Shown here: positions 19,301 through 26,213 of the stretch, piece after piece | Layout of the letters: each line of letters opens with the position of its first letter | How positions within the stretch are numbered: the stretch's first letter is position 1 | Assembly (NCBI GenBank): GCA_963751165.1 | Contig: CAVVTP010000015.1 | Location: 62,001-126,000, forward strand | Source of the DNA: Roseiarcus sp963751165 | GTDB lineage: Bacteria > Pseudomonadota > Alphaproteobacteria > Rhizobiales > Beijerinckiaceae | DNA: 64,000 nt | Direction of reading: 5' to 3' | Position numbers and translations under genes: made by a program | Notes under the pieces: model-generated | The model's database searches: none | What the model saw: only the letters and a program-made list of their open reading frames with translations | What the model was told of the DNA's origin: nothing

Positions 19301-19642
19301 ATGCAGCCAGAGGCAGACCTGATGGCTGAGGCCGCGCTGTTCTCCCTGCCAGACGAAGCGATCCTCTGCGGCGCCGGTCCGACACGGCGCCTCCGGGCCG
19401 ATCACGGGCAGGATCATGGACTCCCCGCCGCTCGTCCGAAGATAGAGGCGGCCCATCCCGCCCGCGATCGGCGAGCCGAGGACCTGGTTGATCATGATCC
19501 TTTGCTGGTCCCGCGCGTGCTCGATCGCGAAGATGGCGCCGTTTGGCAGAAGGCTGATCGAGAGGCCGGTCCGATTGGCGATGCGCGTGAGACGGAGATC
19601 GTCTTCGCGGGGGGTCGTGAGAGTTTTCTTCGATGACCTCAA
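16337..19642 (-). CDS. GH94-family glycoside phosphorylase-like protein (beta-1,2-oligoglucan type?)
   Basis: A 1101-residue cytoplasmic protein of the GH94 (former GT36) type, which breaks beta-glucosidic bonds with phosphate. An N-terminal beta-sandwich region (SISLLPNGAIFAIEH...) precedes an (alpha/alpha)6 catalytic domain. That domain has LRYGNGDWNDSLQPVDP, whose second Asp fits the GH94 general acid, and ends with VDGGWRVYSSGPGLY. Length and motifs recall stand-alone 1,2-beta-oligoglucan phosphorylases and the C-terminal part of cyclic glucan synthases; the substrate is inferred. The start is TTG 19642, preceded by GGGGAGGAG. It is convergent with the secretion genes. The tail after VEPGLPESERGLSLS is low-complexity and may be shortened. 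Confidence 0.82.
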   Translation of the reverse strand: MRSSKKTLTTPREDDLRLTRIANRTGLSISLLPNGAIFAIEHARDQQRIMINQVLGSPIAGGMGRLYLRTSGGESMILPVIGPEAPCRTGAAEDRFVWQGEQRGLSHQVCLWLHPESDVWFWRLEVANMGASQLSCDAVLVQDLGLGERGFLMGNEAYASQYLDHFAAHHPRIDHVLMSRQNLSQGGAHPWTAHGCLEGAAGFATDFRDLMGPTHRDADRFALPFGVQLPSTPLQYETACAAVQSRAATLAPSARASWTFFGVYKPDHPAASSEADLAEIDAVERASKAWAARKVTLHTPTRSLLDEAPAAVADPLDSQATRKRYPHREHVERADSRQLSFFTPARSHKRHVVLRDKERLVARRHGALLRSGDGMLPAEDLLCATCWMHGVFGAQLAIGNTSFHKLFSVSRDPYNVTRGSGLRMVVDLGDGWRLLTVPSAFEMGLGDCRWIYRLGQRTIVVAAIVSCDEPAMQWRVSVEGEACRFLVFGHLVLGELEFATAGRTEVDAREKSFTFRPDPDGLWGKRYPDAIYRLVSSTADQVEALGGDELLYLDGKRRSGAYAAIRTHLTKAFAFAVVGSITDPKRAETLAQKYAGDVDPATLLDRSDRAWRKITRSVRIRNAKGDAKAVDTIFPWLTHDAMIHLTAPHGLEQYSGAAWGTRDVCQGPLELLLSLEHDGPVKEMLRILFAQQYEEQGDWPQWFMLEPYSAIQDKEAHGDVIVWPLKALCDYIEATGDFAFLDEPIAWRREDNFERTSRRDPVAVHIVKLIAILRERFVPGTHLLRYGNGDWNDSLQPVDPALRDWMVSSWTVALLYQQLRRYAEILRLAGRTESAKGCDSLAAAMKKDFTRFLIRDDVVAGYGVFRPEGGAPKLMLHPSDERTGLSYSLIPMTQAIIGGIFTPAQARRHLAVIRKHLLFPDGARLMDRPLAYRGGIETIFRRAESAAFFGREVGLMYVHAHLRYAEAMSDLGEREALWDALLIANPIAVTERLAHASLRQRNAYFSSSDAAFRDRYQASAQWDRVKTASVPVDGGWRVYSSGPGLYVYLLIQHVFGLRRRFGERIVEPGLPESERGLSLSASPATQAAAPKWRAPAPRSDR

Positions 19643-20067
19643 GTTGCTCCTCCCCAGACCGACGCGGCCTCGCGGCGCGCAAGAGCAAATGCGCCTTCGT
19701 CTGGTCGTGAGCTTCGATTCGTTGGCTCATCAGAGACGATTTGCTCGAACTGAGTTTCGGACAACGAGAGCCCGCTCGGCAAGTGAAAGTCTTCTTTTTC
19801 GGTCTCGGCTTCGGCGGGGCAACGGGGCGCCGACGCCGCTGTTATGAGCCGAAGGCGAAATAGGGGGTGCGTTTTCAACGCGAGCGAAGCGCGGTCGTCC
19901 TCGTGAGCGAGCCCCGGCAATCCAGCGGTTCGGCTTCTACGGTCACGATGCCGTGGAAGCGAGGATCGGCGAGATTCTGGCCGCCGAGGCGGCGGCGGAA
20001 AGTGTGGATCGGTTCGCTCGCGCTTGCAATGACGACGACAAAGCTCAGTGGCCGGCCGGGGCGGTCT
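19643..20067. other. gene-free stretch holding the epimerase fragment
   Basis: The left half contains the degraded 5' copy of the epimerase gene, listed separately. The right half (19865-20060) has no recognisable gene. One frame there reads FGFYGHDAVEARIGEILAAE, which looks protein-like but matches nothing I know. Confidence 0.5.
19713..19863 (+). pseudogene. degraded 5' fragment of the NAD-dependent epimerase gene with its leader
   Basis: Bases 19713-19830 align with about 21547-21680, covering the leader and first codons of the intact epimerase gene. Shared blocks are ATTCGTTGGC, GACAACGAGAGCCCGCTCG and GTGAAAGTCTTCTT. The fragment still has the GTG start at 19783 and reads VKVFFFGLGFGGATGRR, but it stops at 19861 after 26 codons. 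The rest of the gene is absent. It is the right-hand counterpart of the amidotransferase fragment at 8.0 kb. Confidence 0.8.
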
Positions 20068-20877
20068 TTACGACGTTTGATCGACTATCCTTCCGCCGAC
20101 GACCGCGACGACCTGTCCTACCCTCAGCGGCTCCCACGCCTCGTCGCTCAAGGGCACGCTGGCGAAAAGCGTGATGGCTTGCGGGCCGGGTTCGGCGTCG
20201 AGCGTGACCCCGGCGGCCGCCAGGGCGTCGTTGTCGATCTCGCAAGCCCGTTCCAGGACGTGCAGACCGGGCGGGGCGATTGCCCCGCCCGGCTGCTTTC
20301 GGCGATCGCCGTGAGCGAACAGCGCCTCACCGTCGCTGTAGAGGAAGTTCGCCGGGCCGAGCTGTCGCAGTTCCGTCGCGAAGCGCTTCACGACCGCCAG
20401 CCTTTCGGCGACCGCGGGAGGCCCGTGTCGCCACAAGGGTCCCAGTCGATCCAGCAGCAGGCAGAACGCGACTTCCGAATCCGTCTCTCCGACCGGGCAA
20501 AACCGTCGGTCGGGACCATCGAACGCCTGGTCGATGTCGGAGAGCATTCCGTTATGGGCGAAGACGTGCATCCGCCCGCCCAGCTCTCTGACGAAGGGCT
20601 GCGTGTTCGCAAGCGAGACGCCGCCACGCGTCGCGTGCCGAATGTGCGCGATGACGAGCCGGCTGTGCGGCCGGCCGGCTTGCAGAGCGTGCTCCAGCCA
20701 GGGGCTGCCCCCGGCCGGGTCTGGCTCCCGCATGACGCGGACGTCGCGGCCGTCGTAGCACGCGACGCCCCACCTGTCGGCGAGCGAACCGCCCGGCGTC
20801 CCGCGGTCGGCGAGACGGCCGAGGGAAAGCGAAACACGGGTCGGCGACCGGCTCGAAATCGCGAACAGCTCGCACAT
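20068..20877 (-). CDS. class II glutamine amidotransferase (YafJ-like)
   Basis: Ntn-type glutamine amidohydrolase domain protein of about 269 residues. The start is placed at ATG 20877 so that the nucleophile Cys2 follows the initiator (MCELFAISSRSP), as in all class II enzymes; the frame also extends 10 codons upstream. Conserved features are LADRGTPGGSLADRWGVACYD, the HIRHATRG motif, FAHNGMLSD and GETDSEVAFCLLLDRL. No synthetase domain is attached. The acceptor substrate is unknown for this family. Its 3' end also exists as a decayed copy at 8.0 kb. Confidence 0.9.
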   Translation of the reverse strand: MCELFAISSRSPTRVSLSLGRLADRGTPGGSLADRWGVACYDGRDVRVMREPDPAGGSPWLEHALQAGRPHSRLVIAHIRHATRGGVSLANTQPFVRELGGRMHVFAHNGMLSDIDQAFDGPDRRFCPVGETDSEVAFCLLLDRLGPLWRHGPPAVAERLAVVKRFATELRQLGPANFLYSDGEALFAHGDRRKQPGGAIAPPGLHVLERACEIDNDALAAAGVTLDAEPGPQAITLFASVPLSDEAWEPLRVGQVVAVVGGRIVDQTS

Positions 20878-20967
20878 GACCGCGGAACCTCCCACGCCGA
20901 AGACCAATGCTCAAGGGACGGCGACCCGGAGCCAGCAATTCTTGCCCCGGCGGATCTCTCTCGAGGT

Positions 20968-21336
20968 TCAAGCGGCGGCAGTTATCCAGGCGCGCGCCTG
21001 CTCAGCCTCGGAAGTCGGGAACGACTTCATTGCGCCCGGCATGAGGAAGCTGAAAAGCCGCATCGCCTCTCTGATCCACTCCACGTCCGTGACGACGGCT
21101 GCGCGCTCCCAACGCGTCAGATGCTCTACGCCGATCTTGAAATCTTCCCACATTGCGCCGGGATCAATGCCGGCGAAGTCAACACCGAGTTCGTAATAAA
21201 GCCGAATACTCGGATGCCTCGCCAGCGCTTGCTCGACCGCCGGCGTGAGAACGTCGGCGTAGTCCGCTCTCGTCACCCGCCCGCGCCCCACAAAGGCGAC
21301 CACGTTGTCCGGAAAACCCGATAATTGTTCGATCAT
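20968..21336 (-). CDS. SpoIIAA-like (STAS/SEC14-fold) protein
   Basis: A 122-residue protein of the SpoIIAA-like family: MIEQLSGFPDNVVAFVGRGRVTRADY opens it, and the hallmark HLTRWERAAVVTDVEWIREAMRLFSFLMPG follows. Family members are small cytosolic proteins of unknown role, common in proteobacteria. A good ribosome site (AGGAGAGAGCC in minus orientation) lies just upstream of the ATG. It is divergent from the epimerase gene. Confidence 0.85.
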   Translation of the reverse strand: MIEQLSGFPDNVVAFVGRGRVTRADYADVLTPAVEQALARHPSIRLYYELGVDFAGIDPGAMWEDFKIGVEHLTRWERAAVVTDVEWIREAMRLFSFLMPGAMKSFPTSEAEQARAWITAAA

Positions 21337-21621
21337 TGGCTCTCTCCTGAACTTTTGACGATGCCATGAGATCGAAAGTCAACGCATGGATCCAGGCGGT
21401 TTTCAACAACGCCCTATCCGCTCGCTCGAGACGCTCGGGCCAGGAGCCGACGACTTTTGAATCGTCGACCGGTGCAGCTGTGCTTTTCGGCTTGCTCGGA
21501 TTCAAGGCTCCTTCGTTCGCCCCAGCCAACGCGCCTGGGCTTGCCGTCAATTTCAATTCGTTGGCCTATCGAGACGAATTGCTTAAGTTGGGCCTCCGAC
21601 AACGAGAGCCCGCTCGAACCC

Positions 21622-22473
21622 GTGAAAGTCTTCTTCTTCGGCCTCGGCTATTGCGCGGAAGCCCTTATCCGGCGGACGCCATCGATCGAGCCGGCCGGCA
21701 CGACGCGCGCGGACGAGCGGGTGGCGGCGCTGCGCGCCGCTGGCGTCGAGGTGTTCGCCTTCGACGGCGCCCGCGCCGACCCCGGCCTCGAGGACGCGCT
21801 GCGACGCGCCGAGGCGATCGTCGTCTCGATCCCGCCTCAAGCCGGGGAGGGGCCGCTCGACCAGTTCGGGGAGGCGATCGCCGCCGCCCCGTCGCTCCGT
21901 CGCGTCGTCTACTATTCGAGCGTCGGGGTCTACGGCGAGCATGGGCTCGCGTGGGTCGACGAGACAAGCGCGACGCACACGCGCAACCCTCGCAGCCTGG
22001 CGCGGCTCGCCGACGAGGCGCGCTGGGTCGCCTCGGGCAGGGCGCGCCGCTTCGCGGTCGACATCCTCCGCCTGCCCGGCATCTACGGGCCGGGCCGCAA
22101 CGCGCTCATCAAGCTGCGTCAGGGCGAGGCGCGCCGGATCGTCAAGCAAAACCATGTGGCGAACCGCGCCCATGTCGACGACATCGCCGAAGTCACCCGG
22201 CTGGTTCTGGACCGGGGGCTCGACGGCCAGATCTGGAACGTCGCCGACGACGAGCCTGCTCCGCCGCAGGACGTCATCGCCTATGCCGCCACGCTGCTCG
22301 GCGTTAAGTCGCCGCCGGAGGAGCCGTTCGACGCCGCAAATCTCTCGCCGCTGGCAGCGAGCTTCTTCTCCGAGGAGAAGCGCGTATTGAACGCCAAGGC
22401 GAAGCGGCTGCTCGGATTTCTGCCGGCCTATCCGACCTACCGCGAGGGGCTCCGGGCGCTTCTCGCAGAATGA
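21622..22473 (+). CDS. NAD(P)-dependent epimerase/dehydratase-like protein (YeeZ type)
   Basis: A Rossmann-fold extended SDR-like protein of 283 residues. The nucleotide-binding loop is at the N-terminus (VKVFFFGLGYCAEALIRR, a degenerate GxGxxA pattern). Further conserved blocks are VVYYSSVGVYG, LRLPGIYGPGRNAL and HVDDIAEVTRLVLDRG. The usual catalytic YxxxK is not evident, as in other YeeZ-like proteins. GTG 21622 is chosen because the fold starts there, although the frame is open upstream. The stop overlaps the next frame by ATGA. A truncated copy of its 5' end lies at 19.8 kb. Confidence 0.85.
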   Translation: MKVFFFGLGYCAEALIRRTPSIEPAGTTRADERVAALRAAGVEVFAFDGARADPGLEDALRRAEAIVVSIPPQAGEGPLDQFGEAIAAAPSLRRVVYYSSVGVYGEHGLAWVDETSATHTRNPRSLARLADEARWVASGRARRFAVDILRLPGIYGPGRNALIKLRQGEARRIVKQNHVANRAHVDDIAEVTRLVLDRGLDGQIWNVADDEPAPPQDVIAYAATLLGVKSPPEEPFDAANLSPLAASFFSEEKRVLNAKAKRLLGFLPAYPTYREGLRALLAE

Positions 22474-22949
22474 AAAGCGGAGGCAGCGAAGGCGCTGCCT
22501 TGGCGACCCGACGCCGCCATGCGACACTATCGGGCAAAAAGAGAGGGAAGGGGTTGGAGAACCTTCACACCTGGGTCGACCTCGTGTCGCGCTTCATCGA
22601 GGCGCTGGCGGTGGCGCTGATGCTGGGCTTCATCGTGTTTGGCACGTTGCGGTGGCTGTTCTTCTCCCGCAACAAGCTCGATGAGGCCTATGGCGCCTAC
22701 CGGGCGGACCTCGGGAAAGGGCTGCTGGTCGGGCTGGAGCTTTTGGTCGCGGCCGACATCATCCGCACCGTCGCCCTCGATCTCACACTCGCCAACATCG
22801 AAACCCTGGCGGCTCTGGTTCTGGTGAGGACCTTCCTCGGCTGGACGCTAAACCTCGACATCGAGGGCCGCTGGCCGTGGCAGGAAGCACCCCGGACCTC
22901 GCCACCGGCGGGCGACGAAGAAGCTCCTGCTCGGGCAGGATCTCTGTGA
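22470..22949 (+). CDS. DUF1622 membrane protein
   Basis: A small inner-membrane protein with two or three hydrophobic helices (FIEALAVALMLGFIVFGTLRW, LLVGLELLVAADIIRTVAL, IETLAALVLVRTFLGWTLNL), the DUF1622 pattern. Its function is unknown. Two starts are possible. ATG 22470 overlaps the epimerase stop (ATGA) and adds a basic 28-residue leader. TTG 22554 (LENLHTWVDL), just after a purine-rich GAGAGGGAAGGGG, starts where the family normally starts. Confidence 0.78.
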   Translation: MKSGGSEGAALATRRRHATLSGKKRGKGLENLHTWVDLVSRFIEALAVALMLGFIVFGTLRWLFFSRNKLDEAYGAYRADLGKGLLVGLELLVAADIIRTVALDLTLANIETLAALVLVRTFLGWTLNLDIEGRWPWQEAPRTSPPAGDEEAPARAGSL

Positions 22950-23073
22950 CGGCGAAAGTTGCGCAGTGGATGCGAACAGCGTCCCTCGACGGGAGCGCAG
23001 GCTGTCGCTCGGCGTATCCGCCGAGTCGCGGGGTCAGGCAAAGGTTCCAGCCCCCGCGACATCGATGGTTCGC

Positions 23074-23337
23074 TTACCGGTCGTGGTAATAGTAGTGATG
23101 ATGATAGGGATGATAGGCGTACCAGTGGTGATAGTACCGGTGGCCGGTGGCTGCGTTGCCGATTGCGGCGCCGCCAAGGCCGCCGACGACCGCGCCGACC
23201 GGACCACCGACCACCGCCCCGCCGACCGCGCCCGCAACCCCTCCGGTGACCGCGCCGCTCTCGTTAGCCAACGCCGGGGCGCACGCGCCGCAGATGATCA
23301 ACATAACGGCTGAGAAAAAACCAATCCCTCTTGACAT
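23074..23337 (-). CDS. glycine-zipper membrane protein with His/Tyr-rich tail
   Basis: An 87-residue exported protein. It has an N-terminal signal (GIGFFSAVMLIICGACAPALA), then a glycine-zipper block with repeated GG-V/A patterns (about residues 30-62), then a striking tail rich in His and Tyr (HRYYHHWYAYHPYHHHYYYH). Such proteins insert in or associate with the cell envelope, and the tail could bind metal. The start ATG 23337 has a strong GAGGAGG site upstream. It stands alone. Confidence 0.75.
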   Translation of the reverse strand: MSRGIGFFSAVMLIICGACAPALANESGAVTGGVAGAVGGAVVGGPVGAVVGGLGGAAIGNAATGHRYYHHWYAYHPYHHHYYYHDR

Positions 23338-23618
23338 AGAAACCTCCTCAAACGCACGGCATAGTAAGTCCAAAAGCCGCCGCGGGAGCTAAACGCACTG
23401 AATACCCGCAAGTTCCTTCCCTTGTCTCCCCCAGGCTGCCGCATTACTCAGCGATCCGGTGCGAAGCCGACGAATTTCAAAAGCCTCGCGCCGCTGAGCC
23501 GTTTTGCACTGCGCGCGCACAGAGGCGGCGCCTTTCGCCCGAGCCGGAAAACTGATCCCGTATTGGATCGTCTCCGACGAGACCTGTACAATCGTCCAGA
23601 GACAATGGAGCCGCTCCG

Positions 23619-24341
23619 ATGAAGCTCACTGAGTTCAAGGCCCTCACCTTCGACTGCTACGGCACGCTGATCGATTGGGAGTCGGGGATCATTGAGGCGC
23701 TGAAACCGCTGACCGAAAAGGCCGCGCGCGCCCTGTCGCGCGATGCAATCCTCGAGGCCCATGCACGGCATGAATCCGCGCAGCAGCTGCAGACCTCGAC
23801 CAAGCTCTATCGGGACCTGTTGGCCGTGGTCTACCGGCGTCTGGCCGAAGAATGGAGCGTCGCGACCACCTGGGCCGAGTGCGTCGCCTACGGGCGCTCG
23901 ATCGAGACCTGGCCGGCCTTCGCCGATTCGGCCGCCGCCCTCCAGTATCTCAAGCAGCGTCACCGGCTAATCATCCTGTCGAACGTCGATAACGAGAGCT
24001 TCGCCGCGAGCAACAAAAAGCTCAGGGTCGACTTCGACGCCGTCTACACCGCGGAGGACATAGGCTCATACAAACCGTCGGACCGCAATTTCGACTACAT
24101 GCTGGAGAAGCTCAAGACGGTCGGGATCGAGAAGCATGAGATCCTGCACACGGCCGAGAGCATTTTCCACGACCACGTTCCGGCCAACAAGCACGGGTTC
24201 GCCTCGTGCTGGATCCATCGCCGGCACGACCAGAGGGGCTTCGGCGCGACCATGAGCCCGGACAAGATGCCGAAAGTCGGTTTCCGCTTCAACAGTATGG
24301 CCGAACTGGTCGAGGCGCATAAGAAAGAACTCGGCGGCTGA
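23619..24341 (+). CDS. type II haloacid dehalogenase-like HAD hydrolase
   Basis: HAD-superfamily hydrolase of 240 residues. Motif I with the nucleophile Asp is FDCYGTLIDWE (residues ~11-21), motif II is ILSNVD, and motif III/IV is near YKPSDRNFDYML. The substrate side (LAEEWSV, ARHESAQQLQ) resembles S-2-haloacid dehalogenases, but phosphatase activity cannot be excluded. In the usual motif IV region the sequence reads HTAESIFHDHVPANKHGF, typical of this subgroup. It appears to be a single-gene unit. Confidence 0.88.
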   Translation: MKLTEFKALTFDCYGTLIDWESGIIEALKPLTEKAARALSRDAILEAHARHESAQQLQTSTKLYRDLLAVVYRRLAEEWSVATTWAECVAYGRSIETWPAFADSAAALQYLKQRHRLIILSNVDNESFAASNKKLRVDFDAVYTAEDIGSYKPSDRNFDYMLEKLKTVGIEKHEILHTAESIFHDHVPANKHGFASCWIHRRHDQRGFGATMSPDKMPKVGFRFNSMAELVEAHKKELGG

Positions 24342-24387
24342 CGACCCAAGCGTCGCCGGGCCGACGCTCGTTCAGGACCGCAATGGA

Positions 24388-24588
24388 TCAGACCTTGTTC
24401 CCCTTGTTGTCGACGATCGCCGCTCCCGGCTCCTCGGCAAATTCAGCAACTTTATCGTCCTGCTTCCGGATTTCTTGAAGCATCTCGTGGTATTTCCGAA
24501 TATAGTCTCTTGGGTCCACCGCGCCGGCGTCTTTGGCCGCATAGGCCGCTGTTAGAATGGCAGCGACGATCTTGTCACTCTCAATCAC
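24388..24588 (-). CDS. small conserved-looking cytosolic protein
   Basis: A 66-residue protein read from GTG 24588 (VIESDKIVAAILTAAYAAKD). The start is supported by an AGGGAGGC site a few bases upstream; the frame also extends 11 codons further. It is mostly helical and charged (DPRDYIRKYHEMLQEIRKQDDKVAEF). I do not recognise the family. The gene lies between a HAD hydrolase and a serine hydrolase gene. Confidence 0.6.
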   Translation of the reverse strand: MIESDKIVAAILTAAYAAKDAGAVDPRDYIRKYHEMLQEIRKQDDKVAEFAEEPGAAIVDNKGNKV

Positions 24589-24814
24589 GCAAGCCTCCCT
24601 GCTTTGCGTCGAGCGTAGCACGAGGCGTTGCCGCGGCGCGAGCGCATGTCAAAGGCGCACCTCCAGAGTAGGTCAGCGGATCAAAGGAGACCAAATCAAC
24701 CACAAAGACATGAAGTCTATACACAGGACTTTGTCGACTTCGCGCATCCGTGTCCCCGGCGGTGAATTTTCAGTCGAACGCCTTCATTGGGGTCACGTTG
24801 AAGGAACCTTTTCG

Positions 24815-26053
24815 CTAATCGTCGATCGCCTGATAGGCGAGGGCGCGTAGACCGAGCTCCGGCAGGTCGAAACTCATCATCGACTGGGTCATGAAGAGGC
24901 CGACGATCTCCTCTTGCGGATCGACCCAGTAATGCGTCTTCGCCGCCCCGGACCAGCCGAACTCACCGGGCGAGCCCGGCGCGCCGCTCTGCGCCACGTC
25001 CAAGAGCACCCGCGAGCCGAGGCCGAAGCCGTATCCGGGCAGGGGCAAGCCGCCGATGTCGAGGGGGAGGAGCGCCGCCGGCACGCGATTGGCGTGCATG
25101 AGCGCCAGGGTTTTCCGCCCGAGAATGCGCGTCCCGTCGAGACTTCGGCCGTTCGCCAGCATCTGGGCGAAACGGAAATAGTCGCCGATCGTGCTGAACA
25201 GGCCGTGGCCGCCGCGGAGGAAGACGTCGGGCGAATCGACCGGATAAGACTTCGAGACGTCGAGTCGGTCGTTGACGCCCCTCGCCCAGGCCTCCAACTC
25301 GCTCGCCACGGTCGGGCCGGACGCGATCACGTCGGGACGGCCGTACATCGCCGCCAGGCGGTTTCGCTTCGCCGGCGGGACGCCGAAGGCCGTGTCGACC
25401 ATGCCGAGCGGCTCGAACAGGCGTTCGCGCAGGAAGGCGCCGAGCGGACGGCCGGAGATCACCTCGATCACGCGGGCGACGACGTCGATGCCGACGCTGT
25501 AGCGCCAGCGCGAGCCGGGCTGGAAGGACAGCGGAAAGCGCGCGAGGTCGTCGATTGCGGCATCCAGCGGACACTGGGCGTCCAGCAGCTTGCTCCCCTG
25601 GTACATTTTTTCGAGCGGCGAATCGCCGACGAAATGATAGGTCAGGCCGCTCATGTGGCTCATCAAATCGCCCAGCATGACCGGGCGCGCCGGATCGACC
25701 AGAGCGCCGTCCGCCTCCCGAACCTTCACCCGGCCGAAGGACGGGACAAATTTCGCCAGCGGATCAAAGAGCGTGCACCGCGCCTCTTCGAGCAGCGTCA
25801 TGAGGCCCACGCAAACGATCGGCTTCGTCATCGAATAGAGGCGGAAGATCGTGTCGGCGGACATCGGCGTCTGCGCTTCCTTGTCGCGCCACCCGAACTG
25901 CTCGGAATGCACGATTTTGCCGCGTCGCGCGATCAGCGTGCTGAGGCCCGCGTAGACGCCGCGATCGACATAGGCTTGCATTGCGGGCCGAATGCGCTCG
26001 AGGCGGCGGGCGCTCATTCCCACCAATTCCGGTCTCTCGATAGTGTGGATCAT
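24815..26053 (-). CDS. serine hydrolase, class C beta-lactamase-like
   Basis: A 412-residue penicillin-binding-protein-like serine hydrolase (beta-lactamase/EstB family). The nucleophile motif SxxK is S74-M-T-K77 (RLYSMTKPIV), the Tyr motif YSVGIDV is near residue 185, and a C-terminal GSRVLL...FGWSGAAKTHYWVDP block matches the third motif region. There is no signal peptide, so an esterase role in the cytoplasm is more likely than beta-lactam resistance. The start ATG 26053 has GAAAGGAAGG upstream. Confidence 0.88.
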   Translation of the reverse strand: MIHTIERPELVGMSARRLERIRPAMQAYVDRGVYAGLSTLIARRGKIVHSEQFGWRDKEAQTPMSADTIFRLYSMTKPIVCVGLMTLLEEARCTLFDPLAKFVPSFGRVKVREADGALVDPARPVMLGDLMSHMSGLTYHFVGDSPLEKMYQGSKLLDAQCPLDAAIDDLARFPLSFQPGSRWRYSVGIDVVARVIEVISGRPLGAFLRERLFEPLGMVDTAFGVPPAKRNRLAAMYGRPDVIASGPTVASELEAWARGVNDRLDVSKSYPVDSPDVFLRGGHGLFSTIGDYFRFAQMLANGRSLDGTRILGRKTLALMHANRVPAALLPLDIGGLPLPGYGFGLGSRVLLDVAQSGAPGSPGEFGWSGAAKTHYWVDPQEEIVGLFMTQSMMSFDLPELGLRALAYQAIDD

Positions 26054-26090
26054 ACGTCCTTCCTTTCGGTCAGCTGGCTGATGCGGCGCC

Positions 26091-26197
26091 CCCTCGCCCC
26101 GCTTGCGGGGAGAAGGCTGGGGTGAGGGGCGAGGTCATTCGGCCCTCTGCCGTTCCTCGGCCCGCCCCTCATCCTAACCTTCTCCTGGCAAGCGGGA
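26091..26197. repeat. large inverted repeat of a rhizobial CCCTC/GGGAG intergenic family
   Basis: GCTTGCGGGGAGAAGG...TGAGGGGCG (26101-26131) and CGCCCCTCA...CTTCTCCTGGCAAGC (26163-26193) pair over 31 bases with about five mismatches, giving a long hairpin between the serine hydrolase and radical SAM genes. A related copy lies at about 57553-57650. Similar elements are widespread between genes in rhizobia. Confidence 0.7.
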
Positions 26198-26213
26198 GAA
26201 GGATCTCCGCAGC

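Noticed and set aside
24815..26053. Beta-lactam resistance gene
   Set aside because: The protein has the SxxK fold but no signal peptide, and its overall pattern is that of esterase-like serine hydrolases.
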